Of a DNA stretch of 64,000 nt, positions 51,678 to 59,858 are shown in pieces. The notes below the pieces were generated by a model. It was not told where the DNA came from. It worked only from the letters and a program-made list of their open reading frames with translations, and did no database searches. Each line of letters starts with the position of its first letter. Within the stretch, counting starts at the first letter, position 1. This DNA comes from Pseudomonas putida (GTDB taxonomy: Bacteria; Pseudomonadota; Gammaproteobacteria; Pseudomonadales; Pseudomonadaceae), in assembly GCF_002741075.1 (NCBI RefSeq), contig NZ_CP016634.1, positions 3,378,001 to 3,442,000 of the forward strand, in the 5' to 3' direction. Both the position numbers and the translations under genes were made by a program.

Positions 51678-52952
51678 ATGTCGGTCGATCCACAAAAAAT
51701 TCTCCGCGAGCTGTTCGACACAGCCATCGCCGCCGCTCACCCCCGCCAGGTCCTGGAACCCCACCTGCCCGCCGACCGCACCGGCCGCGTCATCGTCATC
51801 GGTGCCGGCAAGGCTGCCGCGGCCATGGCCGAAGTGGTCGAGAAGAGCTGGAAGGGCGAGGTGTCCGGCCTGGTCGTGACCCGCTACGGTCATGGCGCCA
51901 ATTGCCAGAAGATCGAGGTGGTCGAAGCCGCCCACCCAGTTCCCGATGCCGCCGGCCTGGCCGTGGCCAAGCGCGTGCTCGAACTGGTCAGCAACCTCAC
52001 AGAAGACGACCGGGTGATCTTCCTGCTCTCCGGCGGTGGCTCGGCCCTGCTGGCCCTGCCCGCCGAAGGCCTGACCCTGGCCGATAAGCAGCAGATCAAC
52101 AAAGCCCTGCTCAAGTCCGGCGCCACCATCGGCGAGATGAACTGCGTGCGCAAGCACCTCTCGGCGATCAAGGGTGGCCGCCTGGCCAAGGCCTGCTGGC
52201 CTGCCACGGTCTACACCTACGCAATCTCCGACGTACCGGGCGACCTGGCCACGGTCATCGCCTCCGGCCCCACCGTGGCCGACCCGAGCACCTCGGCCGA
52301 TGCCCTGGCCATCCTCAAGCGCTACAACATCGAAGCGTCCCAGGCGGTCATCGACTGGCTCAACAACCCGGCGTCGGAAACCGTCAAGGCCGACGACCCG
52401 GCACTGGCGCGCAGCCACTTCAAGCTGATCGCCAAACCTCAGCAGTCCCTGGAGGCCGCAGCGGTCAAGGCACGTCAGGCAGGCTTCAGCCCGCTGATCC
52501 TGGGCGATCTTGAAGGCGAATCGCGCGAAGTGGCCAAGGTCCATGCCGGCATTGCCCGTCAAATCGTGCTGCACGGCCAGCCACTCAAGGCGCCCTGCAT
52601 CATCCTTTCCGGCGGCGAGACCACCGTCACCGTGCGCGGCAACGGTCGCGGCGGGCGCAATGCCGAGTTCCTGCTGAGCCTCACCGAGAACCTCAAAGGC
52701 CTGGCGGGCGTGTATGCCCTGGCCGGTGACACCGACGGCATCGACGGCTCCGAAGAAAACGCCGGCGCCATCATGACCCCGGACAGCTACGCCAACGCCG
52801 AGGCCCTGGGCCTGTCGGCATCCGACGAGCTGGACAACAACAACGGCTATGGCTACTTCGCCGCACTGGATGCGCTGATCGTCACCGAGCCGACCCGCAC
52901 CAACGTCAACGACTTCCGTGCCATCCTGATCCTCGAGACCCAGCCATCATGA
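51678..52952 (+). CDS. ttuD: Glycerate 2-kinase (MOFRL family; 'hydroxypyruvate reductase' TtuD)
   Basis: 424 residues. Members phosphorylate D-glycerate to 2-phosphoglycerate, although the family is often named hydroxypyruvate reductase. N-terminal DUF4147 domain: VIVIGAGKAAAAMAEVVEK, VFLLSGGGSALL-type FLLSGGGSALLALPAEGL, and MNCVRKHLSAIKGGRLA; C-terminal MOFRL domain: LSGGETTVTVRGNGRGGRNA and ALAGDTDGIDGSEENAGA. The stop overlaps the pyruvate-kinase ATG (ATGA), so product 2-phosphoglycerate leads directly, via enolase, to the next enzyme's substrate. The kinase reading is favoured by this context. Confidence 0.9.
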   Translation: MSVDPQKILRELFDTAIAAAHPRQVLEPHLPADRTGRVIVIGAGKAAAAMAEVVEKSWKGEVSGLVVTRYGHGANCQKIEVVEAAHPVPDAAGLAVAKRVLELVSNLTEDDRVIFLLSGGGSALLALPAEGLTLADKQQINKALLKSGATIGEMNCVRKHLSAIKGGRLAKACWPATVYTYAISDVPGDLATVIASGPTVADPSTSADALAILKRYNIEASQAVIDWLNNPASETVKADDPALARSHFKLIAKPQQSLEAAAVKARQAGFSPLILGDLEGESREVAKVHAGIARQIVLHGQPLKAPCIILSGGETTVTVRGNGRGGRNAEFLLSLTENLKGLAGVYALAGDTDGIDGSEENAGAIMTPDSYANAEALGLSASDELDNNNGYGYFAALDALIVTEPTRTNVNDFRAILILETQPS

Positions 52953-54364
52953 CGCCTGATAAGAAAGTCAAAATCCTCGCGACCCTCGGCCCTGCGATCA
53001 AAGGCATCGATGACATTCGCCAGCTGGTCGAGGCCGGGGTGAACATCTTCCGCCTGAACTTCAGCCACGGCGAGCACGCCGACCACGCCTTGCGCTACCA
53101 GTGGATCCGCGAAGTCGAGCAGCAACTGAACTACCCCCTGGGCATCCTCATGGACCTGCAGGGGCCAAAACTGCGCGTTGGCCGCTTCGCCGATGGCAAG
53201 ATCCAGCTGCAACGCGGCCAGGCCCTGCGCCTGGACCTGGACAAGACCCCGGGCGACGATCGCCGGGTCAACCTGCCGCACCCGGAAATCATCGCTGCGC
53301 TGGAGCCGGGCATGGACCTGCTGCTCGACGACGGCAAGCTGCGCCTGCGAGTGACTGCCAAGCACAGCGATGCCATCGACACCGAAGTGCTCGCCGGCGG
53401 TGAGCTGTCCGACCGCAAAGGCGTGAACGTGCCCCAGGCCGTGCTCGACCTCAGCCCGCTGACCGAAAAAGACCGCCGCGACCTGGCCTTCGGCCTGGAC
53501 CTGGGCGTGGACTGGGTCGCCCTGTCGTTCGTCCAGCGTCCTGAGGACATCGTCGAGGCCCGCCAACTGATCGGCGACCGCGCCTACCTGATGGCCAAGA
53601 TCGAGAAGCCTTCGGCCGTCGAGCAACTGCAAGCGATCGCCGAGCTGTCCGACGCGATCATGGTTGCCCGTGGCGACCTGGGCGTGGAAGTGCCGGCCGA
53701 GAGCGTGCCGCAGATCCAGAAACGCATCATCGACACTTGCCGCCAGCTCGGCCGTCCGGTGGTGGTGGCCACGCAGATGCTCGAGTCCATGCGCTTCTCC
53801 CCTGCCCCGACCCGCGCCGAGGTCACCGACGTGGCCAACGCCGTGGCCGAAGGCACCGACGCGGTCATGCTGTCGGCCGAGACCGCTTCGGGTGAATACC
53901 CGCTGGAAGCGGTGCAGATGATGAGCAAGATCATCCGTCAGGTGGAGAACGGCCCGGACTACCAGGCCCAGCTCGATGTCGGTCGTCCCAAGGCCGAAGC
54001 CACGGTGTCGGATGCCATCAGCTGCGCGATTCGTCGCATCAGCGGCATCCTGCCAGTGGCCGTGCTGGTCAACTACAGCGAGTCGGGCTCCTCGACCCTG
54101 CGCGCTGCGCGCGAGCGTCCACGTGCACCGATCCTCAACCTGACACCGAACCTGGCCACCGCCCGTCGCCTGAGCGTGACCTGGGGCGTGCATTCGGTGG
54201 TCAATGATCGTCTGCGTCAGGTCGACGAGATCTGCTCCACGGCCCTGGAGATCGCCCAGGCTCAAGGCATGGCCAGCCGTGGCGACACGCTGCTGATCAC
54301 CGCCGGTGTGCCTTTCGGCAAGCCAGGGACGACTAATACCCTGCGGATCGAGACGCTGGCCTGA
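52949..54364 (+). CDS. pykF: Pyruvate kinase
   Basis: 471 residues. Converts PEP and ADP to pyruvate and ATP. Motifs: KVKILATLGPAIKGIDDIRQ, VNIFRLNFSHGEHADH, GILMDLQGPKLRVG, the catalytic-lysine region YLMAKIEKPSAVEQLQAI, MVARGDLGVEVPAE and VVVATQMLESM; the C-terminal domain (~345-471) has the allosteric-site fold. It is coupled to ttuD by a 4-base overlap. This is a dedicated pyruvate kinase at the end of the glycerate pathway; Pseudomonas carries another pyk elsewhere. The name pykF versus pyk is uncertain. Confidence 0.95.
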   Translation: MTPDKKVKILATLGPAIKGIDDIRQLVEAGVNIFRLNFSHGEHADHALRYQWIREVEQQLNYPLGILMDLQGPKLRVGRFADGKIQLQRGQALRLDLDKTPGDDRRVNLPHPEIIAALEPGMDLLLDDGKLRLRVTAKHSDAIDTEVLAGGELSDRKGVNVPQAVLDLSPLTEKDRRDLAFGLDLGVDWVALSFVQRPEDIVEARQLIGDRAYLMAKIEKPSAVEQLQAIAELSDAIMVARGDLGVEVPAESVPQIQKRIIDTCRQLGRPVVVATQMLESMRFSPAPTRAEVTDVANAVAEGTDAVMLSAETASGEYPLEAVQMMSKIIRQVENGPDYQAQLDVGRPKAEATVSDAISCAIRRISGILPVAVLVNYSESGSSTLRAARERPRAPILNLTPNLATARRLSVTWGVHSVVNDRLRQVDEICSTALEIAQAQGMASRGDTLLITAGVPFGKPGTTNTLRIETLA

Positions 54365-54373
54365 TACACCCTG

Positions 54374-54393
54374 GGGGCGCTAAGCGCCCCTTT
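54374..54393 (+). terminator. Terminator of the gcl-pyk operon
   Basis: GGGGCGC-TAA-GCGCCCC followed by TTT, 10 bases after the pyruvate-kinase stop; a GCAGGC-TTC-GCCTGC hairpin and REP-like CTCCCACAGG follow immediately (54396-54418). Confidence 0.8.
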
Positions 54394-54557
54394 CGCAGGC
54401 TTCGCCTGCTCCCACAGGTACCTAAAGGTGTGCGACCTTGTGGGGGCTGGCGAGGCTTGCGATGGAGGGCACCACCCTCCCCATGACCAACCAACTGGCG
54501 GAAAACCCGAGGCCCAAACGAGGCCCACCGCTACCCATCCACCTCACTGACTGCCCC

Positions 54558-55433
54558 ATGTACACCAAGAATTTCGTCAACCCGTGCCCCGACTGGGCCA
54601 CGGCCTTGCTCAACGGCTTCAGCCAGGTCCTGCTGCTGCGCAATCCTTTTTGCGGCCTGTGCTGCCTGCTGGCCCTTCTGCTGACCGCCCCGAACCTGGT
54701 CGGCGGAGCCTTGCTCGGTGCCCTGGCCGGCCTGCTCACCGCCCAACGTCGCGGTTATGAACGCGCCGACCGCCAGGCCGGACTGTACAGCTACAACGGT
54801 GTGCTGATCGGTATCCTGATCGCCGCCCTGCTGCCCTGGTCGGCCATCGTACCGCCGCTGATCATCGCCGCCGGTGGTCTCTCCAGCATCCTCACGCACC
54901 AATGGCGCAAGCGCGGCGGCAAACTGCTCATCGCCTATACCGCACCCTTCGTGCTGCTGGGCTGGGGCACCCTGTTGCTGACAGAACCGATGCCCGCCTT
55001 GTACACCGAGGCCAACCCGCTTTACGCCCTGCTGCGTGGCGTAGGCCAGATCTTCCTGCTGGACAATCCGTTGGCCGGCCTGCTGATCGTCATCGGCATG
55101 CTCGTGGCCAACCCCTACGCCACGCTCTGGGCCTTGCTGGGCTCGGCCATCGGCGGCGGCGTGGCGCTGCTGGCAGGTGAAGCCCAAGCGGCCTGGATGG
55201 GATTGTTCGGTTTCAATGCTGCGCTCGCCGCCCTAGCCTTCAGCCGCCAGGGCGAGCGCCCTTGGGTGACCCTGCTGGCCATTGCCGTGGCCTTGCTGCT
55301 GCAACCTGTCTTCAACCTGATGCCGATCGCCAGCCTAACCGCCCCCTTCGTCACCGCTTGCTGGCTGATGCATGTGGGCAGCCATCTGCAGCAACTGAGC
55401 CAACGCCGCAACGCCGATCGCTTGCACAGCTAA
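54558..55433 (+). CDS. Urea transporter (UT family)
   Basis: 291 residues, ten membrane helices in two repeats. UT-family marks: FSQVLLLRNPFCGLCCLLAL and its second-repeat counterpart GQIFLLDNPLAGLLIVIGML (the L-x-N-P selectivity-filter motifs), plus YSYNGVLIGI and LFGFNAALAALAF. It forms a passive urea channel in the inner membrane. Urea is released twice in allantoate breakdown, so a transporter next to the glyoxylate operon is metabolically sensible. The ATG at 54558 starts MYTKNFVNPCPDW; an upstream in-frame ATG (54483) would add 25 polar residues. RBS poor at both. Confidence 0.85.
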   Translation: MYTKNFVNPCPDWATALLNGFSQVLLLRNPFCGLCCLLALLLTAPNLVGGALLGALAGLLTAQRRGYERADRQAGLYSYNGVLIGILIAALLPWSAIVPPLIIAAGGLSSILTHQWRKRGGKLLIAYTAPFVLLGWGTLLLTEPMPALYTEANPLYALLRGVGQIFLLDNPLAGLLIVIGMLVANPYATLWALLGSAIGGGVALLAGEAQAAWMGLFGFNAALAALAFSRQGERPWVTLLAIAVALLLQPVFNLMPIASLTAPFVTACWLMHVGSHLQQLSQRRNADRLHS

Positions 55434-55477
55434 AACACAGCCCCTAGGCTCTGCCCATCGCACAATGGAACGAGCCC

Positions 55478-56302
55478 ATGGAAAACCCTGCGAGCCTGCG
55501 CGAGCGGCTCTACGTCGTCGTCTTCCAGACCGACACCGTCGCCGGCCGACGCTTCGACAAAATCCTGCTCTTGATCATCCTCGCCAGCCTGGTGACGGTG
55601 ATCCTCGATAGCATCGACGAAGTCCACCAGGGCTACGCCGGCCTGCTGGCCATGATCGAGTGGGGCTTCACGGCGATCTTCCTGGTGGAGTACCTGGCCC
55701 GGCTGTACTGCTCGCCCAAGCCCCTGCGCTATGCCTTCAGTTTCTACGGGCTGGTCGATTTGCTGGCGATCGTGCCGGGAATCATCGCGCTGTACTACAG
55801 CGACGCCCAGTACCTGCTGATCGTGCGGGTCATCCGGATGCTGCGGATCTTCCGCGTGCTCAAGCTCAGCCCCTACCTCAAGCAGGCCCATTACCTGCTG
55901 GCAGCGCTGCAGGGCAGCAAGCAGAAGATCATCGTCTTTCTGGTGAGCGTCTCCACACTGGTGACGGTGTTCGGCACTCTGATGTATGTGGTCGAAGGCC
56001 CTGAACATGGCTTCACCAGCATTCCCAAAGGCATCTACTGGGCCATCGTTACCCTCACCACCGTGGGCTTCGGCGACATCGTGCCCAAGACCCCGCTGGG
56101 CCAGGTACTGTCGTCGCTGGTGATGATTACCGGTTACTCGATCATCGCGGTGCCTACCGGCATCTTCACCGCCGAACTGGCCAATGCCTTGCGCGGCGAA
56201 CAGCTGCAACACGACTGCCCTACCTGTCGCAAGAACACCCACGACCATGGCGCCGCATTCTGCTCACGCTGCGGCAATGCATTGTTCCCGAAAAACGAAT
56301 AA
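55478..56302 (+). CDS. Voltage-gated potassium channel (Kv-type ion transporter)
   Basis: 274 residues, six-helix ion_trans fold. The S4 voltage sensor has Arg every third position (VRVIRMLRIFRVLKLSPYLK), and the pore loop carries the K+ filter TVGFGD in IVTLTTVGFGDIVPKTPLG. A C-terminal cytoplasmic zinc ribbon is formed by CPTC near 248 and CSRCG near 266. The ribbon is common in Pseudomonas homologues. It probably sets membrane potential or K+ efflux. The gene stands alone, 44 bases after the urea-transporter stop. Confidence 0.9.
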   Translation: MENPASLRERLYVVVFQTDTVAGRRFDKILLLIILASLVTVILDSIDEVHQGYAGLLAMIEWGFTAIFLVEYLARLYCSPKPLRYAFSFYGLVDLLAIVPGIIALYYSDAQYLLIVRVIRMLRIFRVLKLSPYLKQAHYLLAALQGSKQKIIVFLVSVSTLVTVFGTLMYVVEGPEHGFTSIPKGIYWAIVTLTTVGFGDIVPKTPLGQVLSSLVMITGYSIIAVPTGIFTAELANALRGEQLQHDCPTCRKNTHDHGAAFCSRCGNALFPKNE

Positions 56303-56395
56303 GCAAAGAGCCATTTGGTCTTTAGACGTCCAAGAACCAAAGGTTATAGTCGCTGGCAAATTGCCAAACATTTGAACCAGAACAAGGATTGCTTC

Positions 56396-57394
56396 GTGAA
56401 AAAGCTCTTCACCGCCTCGCTGCTCGCCGCAGGACTCGCCCTGGGCAACCTGGCCCAGGCCGCTCCGACCCTGCTGAACGTGTCTTATGACGTGATGCGC
56501 GACTTCTACAAGGACTACAACCAGGCGTTCCAAAAGCATTGGGAAGCCGAGCACAATGAAAAGGTCAATGTGCAGATGTCCTTCGGCGGTTCGAGCAAGC
56601 AGGCCCGGGCGGTGATCGATGGCCTGCCGGCCGACGTCATCACCATGAACATGGCCACCGACATCAATGCCCTGGCCGACAACGGCAAGCTGGTCCCGGA
56701 CAACTGGGTTTCGCGCCTGCCGAACAACAGCGCGCCCTTCACTTCGGCCACCGTGTTCATCGTGCGCAAGGGCAACCCCAAGGCCCTGAAGGACTGGCCA
56801 GACCTGCTCAAGGACGGCGTGCAGGTGATCGTGCCCAACCCCAAGACCTCGGGTAACGGCCGCTACACCTACCTCTCCGCCTGGGGCTATGTGCTCAAGC
56901 AGGGCGGCGACGAAGCCAAGGCCCGCGACTTCGTCGGCAAGCTGTTCAAGCAGGCGCCGGTACTCGATACCGGCGGTCGCGCCGCCACCACGACCTTCAT
57001 GACCAACCAGATCGGCGATGTGCTGGTGACCTTCGAGAACGAGGCCGAGATGATCGCCCGCGAGTTCGGTCGCGACCAGTTCGAAGTGGTCTACCCGAGC
57101 GTGTCGGCCGAGGCCGAACCACCGGTGAGCGTGGTCGACAAGGTGGTCGAGCGCAAGAAGTCCCGCCCCATGGCCGAGGAGTACCTCAAATACCTGTGGT
57201 CGCCGGCGGCCCAAGAGATCGCTGCGCAGAACTACCTGCGCCCGCGTGATGCCACCGTACTGGCCAAGTACACCGACCGTTTCCCGAAAGTCGACTTCCT
57301 GTCGGTGGAGAAGACCTTCGGTGACTGGCGCACCGTGCAGAAGACCCACTTCAACGACGGCGGCGTGTTCGACCAGATCTACACCAGCAATTAA
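56396..57394 (+). CDS. sbp: Periplasmic sulfate-binding protein
   Basis: 332 residues. Signal peptide (VKKLFTASLLAAGLALGNLAQA), then a type II periplasmic-binding fold: TLLNVSYDVMRDFYKDYNQAF, the SFGGSSKQARAVIDGLPADV anion-binding region, NPKTSGNGRYTYLSAWGY and the ALY-type closing helix. Delivers sulfate or thiosulfate to the CysTWA transporter, not in the window, although it often follows sbp. GTG start at 56396 with AAGG 8 bases upstream. The AT-rich leader (56303-56395) probably contains CysB sites, but none can be defined by eye. Confidence 0.93.
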   Translation: MKKLFTASLLAAGLALGNLAQAAPTLLNVSYDVMRDFYKDYNQAFQKHWEAEHNEKVNVQMSFGGSSKQARAVIDGLPADVITMNMATDINALADNGKLVPDNWVSRLPNNSAPFTSATVFIVRKGNPKALKDWPDLLKDGVQVIVPNPKTSGNGRYTYLSAWGYVLKQGGDEAKARDFVGKLFKQAPVLDTGGRAATTTFMTNQIGDVLVTFENEAEMIAREFGRDQFEVVYPSVSAEAEPPVSVVDKVVERKKSRPMAEEYLKYLWSPAAQEIAAQNYLRPRDATVLAKYTDRFPKVDFLSVEKTFGDWRTVQKTHFNDGGVFDQIYTSN

Positions 57395-57400
57395 CTGAAA

Positions 57401-57424
57401 AGGGGGCTTCGAGCCCCCTATTTC
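57401..57424 (+). terminator. Terminator of sbp
   Basis: AGGGGGCT-TCG-AGCCCCCT followed by ATTTC, 7 bases after the stop. Confidence 0.8.
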
Positions 57425-57478
57425 ATGCTGTGCACAGGTTCCCCCGCTGTACCCGCAAAAGGACCGGCACGGCGTGCG

Positions 57479-58408
57479 TCAGGCCTGCTGACGGAACACC
57501 AGCGCCTTCAGCCCACCTTCCGGGTCCGCATCTGGAAACTCTGGCGGGTTGTCCAACCGCTCGACGAAGGCCAGCCCCGGCGCATGCTCGGCCATGCCCT
57601 CGATCAGAAAGTCCGGCCCGATGCCTGGGTCGTTGACGCAGGCCAGTACCGTTCCCCCTTCCATCAACAATTCTGGCAAGCGTCGCAGGATCTTGGCGTA
57701 GTCCTGGGTCAGGACGAAACTGCCCCTCTGGAAGGTGGGCGGGTCGATGATGATCAGGTCATAAGGCCCGTACTTGCGCACCTTGCCCCAGGACTTGAAC
57801 AACTCATGGCCCAGGTACGCGACGCGGGATGGGTCATGGTCATTGAGCCGGTGGTTCTCCCGTCCCCGGGACAACGCAGCCTTGGCCATGTCCAGGTTGA
57901 CCACCTGCTGCGCGCCGCCAGCGATCGCCGCCACCGAGAACCCACAGGTGTAGGCGAACAGGTTGAGCACCCGCTTGCCGGTGGCCTGCTCGCGCACCCA
58001 ACGACGTCCGTAGCGCATGTCGAGGAATAGCCCGTTGTTCTGGCGCACCCCCAGGTCAAGCAGGTACTTGAGGCCATCCTCCACCACCGCGCGTTGCTGG
58101 CAAGGCTCGCCGAGCAGCCACTGACCGGGGCTGTCGGGCAGGTAACGGTGCTGGATGAGGATGGCCTGGCCGGCCCATTGCGGGCGCTCAGCGAGGTTGC
58201 GCAGCATCGCTTCCAGTTCGGCCAACTGACCCTCGGGCGGCTCGCGGAACAGCGCCACCAGCAGCACGCCATCCAGCCAATCGACCGTGATCTGCTCAAG
58301 CCCCGGCCAGCAGCGGCCACGGCCGTGGAACAGGCGGCGGGTCTCTTGCGGGGCGGGGTCGAGGGCTGCGAGCAGATGCTGCTCGAGGGTAGGGATCGGC
58401 GAGGTCAT
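57479..58408 (-). CDS. Class I SAM-dependent methyltransferase (RlmI/RlmKL-C-like)
   Basis: 309 residues. C-terminal Rossmann methyltransferase: SAM motif I RVLNLFAYTCGFSVAAIAGG (~145-164), motif II VVNLDMAKAALSRGRENH, and catalytic motif IV DLIIIDPPTFQRGSF (~217-231). The DPPxF motif and the QNNGLFLDMRYGRRWV pre-motif match the Methyltrans_SAM family of 23S rRNA m5C/m2G enzymes. No PUA domain is present, so it differs from RlmI itself; the RNA target is unknown. The neighbours, convergent with sbp and after an EamA gene, give no clue. Confidence 0.82.
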   Translation of the reverse strand: MTSPIPTLEQHLLAALDPAPQETRRLFHGRGRCWPGLEQITVDWLDGVLLVALFREPPEGQLAELEAMLRNLAERPQWAGQAILIQHRYLPDSPGQWLLGEPCQQRAVVEDGLKYLLDLGVRQNNGLFLDMRYGRRWVREQATGKRVLNLFAYTCGFSVAAIAGGAQQVVNLDMAKAALSRGRENHRLNDHDPSRVAYLGHELFKSWGKVRKYGPYDLIIIDPPTFQRGSFVLTQDYAKILRRLPELLMEGGTVLACVNDPGIGPDFLIEGMAEHAPGLAFVERLDNPPEFPDADPEGGLKALVFRQQA

Positions 58409-58476
58409 GATCGGGTCGCAAGCAAAAAAGAAGGCATTCTACCTAATAGTGCTTACTTGAGCGTTGGAGCCGCCAA

Positions 58477-59376
58477 TCACTGTCCCTTCACCGCGATCCT
58501 GGCCGAACGGAACCACCACCCCTGCTGCATCCCCGCTGCAGCCAGCAGGATCGCCGCTACGCCCAGCCACTGCAACGGCGCCAGTCGATGGTCGAAGGCC
58601 ACCCAATCGACCAGGATCGCCGCAATGGGGTAGATGAACGACAGCGCCCCCGTCAGAGCGGTGGGCAGACGCTGGATAGCGCTGTACAGCAGCACGTACA
58701 TCACGCCAGTGTGCACAACCCCCAAGGTCAACAGGCTGGCCAGCGCCGACGTCTCGCCCGGCAGCCCCTCACCGCCCACCCACGGTGCCAGCAGCAGGAT
58801 GCCGGTAGTCACCTGCACCAGCGCGATCATGTGCGGCGGCGTTCCGCTCAGGCGCTTGATGATCAGCGCGGCCACGGCATAGAGAAAGGCCGCACCCAAG
58901 GCCAGAACGATGCCCAACAGGTACTCGCCTGCCCCGCCCTGGCCATTGCCATGGGCACTGACGATGGCCAGCATGCCGAGAAAGGCCAGGCTCAGCCAGG
59001 CCATCTTGGGCAAGGTGATCTTTTCCCCCAAGAACAACGCCGCCAGCCCCACGAGCATGAACGGCTGCACGTTGTAGACCGCCGTGCCAATGGCAATCGA
59101 GGCCTTGGAGTACGAGGCGAACAGCAACACCCAGTTGCCGACGATGGCCATGCCACTGGCCACCGCCAGCAGAAAGGTGGTGCGCGTCAGTACCCCGGGT
59201 TTGAGAAAGCCCATGGCAGCGCAGATCAGCAACAACGTGACGGCGCCGAATACGCAGCGCCAGAACACCACGTCCAGCACCGGTTGTCCGGACACCAGCA
59301 CGAACCAACCGATGGTCCCGGAAATCAGCATGGCGGCGACCATTTCCAGCGAGCCACGGCGCAACGAATTGTCCAT
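58477..59376 (-). CDS. EamA/DMT-family transporter with purine-type operator
   Basis: 299 residues, ten helices in two EamA repeats (AMLISGTIGWFVLVSGQPVL, then ALGAAFLYAVAALIIKRLSG). The second repeat ends GALSFIYPIAAILVDWVAFD. Substrate unknown. Start ATG at 59374-59376 with AGGAGG 7 bases upstream; the frame is open further but not membrane-like. It is divergent from the NCS1 permease, and its upstream region carries TTGTACACAA (59433-59442), the same palindrome as before pucM. This suggests that it exports or imports a purine-pathway intermediate. Confidence 0.87.
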   Translation of the reverse strand: MDNSLRRGSLEMVAAMLISGTIGWFVLVSGQPVLDVVFWRCVFGAVTLLLICAAMGFLKPGVLTRTTFLLAVASGMAIVGNWVLLFASYSKASIAIGTAVYNVQPFMLVGLAALFLGEKITLPKMAWLSLAFLGMLAIVSAHGNGQGGAGEYLLGIVLALGAAFLYAVAALIIKRLSGTPPHMIALVQVTTGILLLAPWVGGEGLPGETSALASLLTLGVVHTGVMYVLLYSAIQRLPTALTGALSFIYPIAAILVDWVAFDHRLAPLQWLGVAAILLAAAGMQQGWWFRSARIAVKGQ

Positions 59377-59432
59377 CTCACACCTCCTGTCGAACATGGC
59401 CACAGTATGCCCAGGGGCCTGCAACCGCAAAC

Positions 59433-59442
59433 TTGTACACAA
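59433..59442. promoter_or_regulatory. Purine-operator palindrome, EamA side
   Basis: TTGTACACAA, extended as CTTGT-AC-ACAAG, 57 bases upstream of the EamA ATG. It is the same variant as the pucM site. Confidence 0.55.
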
Positions 59443-59694
59443 GAATGTCACCTAAGGTGTCATTTTTGTGTGCACTCCTGTCCATCATCGACCCACTCTC
59501 CTACACACTTCTCACTTTCAAGTCTGACCAATCGATCAACTAACAACGATCGCAAAAAATAAAACCTGTTCATTTGGTCAACATATATTTCGCTTATTTC
59601 ATTGACTTAACTTTCAATAGGTTAAGTTGCAAAAAGCCATGTTCTCAAAGTTGCGTCATGCCTGGCATGGAAGTCGCTTTCATGTGCTCATGTT

Positions 59695-59704
59695 TTGTAT
59701 ACAA
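59695..59704. promoter_or_regulatory. Purine-operator palindrome, NCS1 side
   Basis: TTGTATACAA within TTTTGTATACAAAC, 155 bases upstream of the NCS1-permease ATG. Confidence 0.6.
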
Positions 59705-59858
59705 ACCAAACAAAACATACATACAAGAACTCGCAGCGCCTGCCCTCCCTATCAGGCCGTTGCGCCCAGAACCCAGTGATGCCAACGCTGCACCGACGAG
59801 ATGGCGAGCCCGTGCGCTGCCCGCTCATCGCAGTCCACGCGCATCAGGAGCGTGTCGA

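Larger units (their letters stand above)
59377..59858. other. eamA/NCS1-permease divergent promoter region
   Basis: 482 bases without a convincing gene. The stretch 59,460-59,700 is clearly AT-rich for this genome. Besides the two operator-like palindromes it contains CACCT-A-AGGTG (59449-59459) within a TGTCACC...GGTGTCA setting. No gene-like reading frame with an RBS was found. Confidence 0.65.

Noticed and set aside
52949..54364. Frameshift between ttuD and pyruvate kinase
   Set aside because: The 4-base ATGA overlap is normal translational coupling; both proteins are full length.
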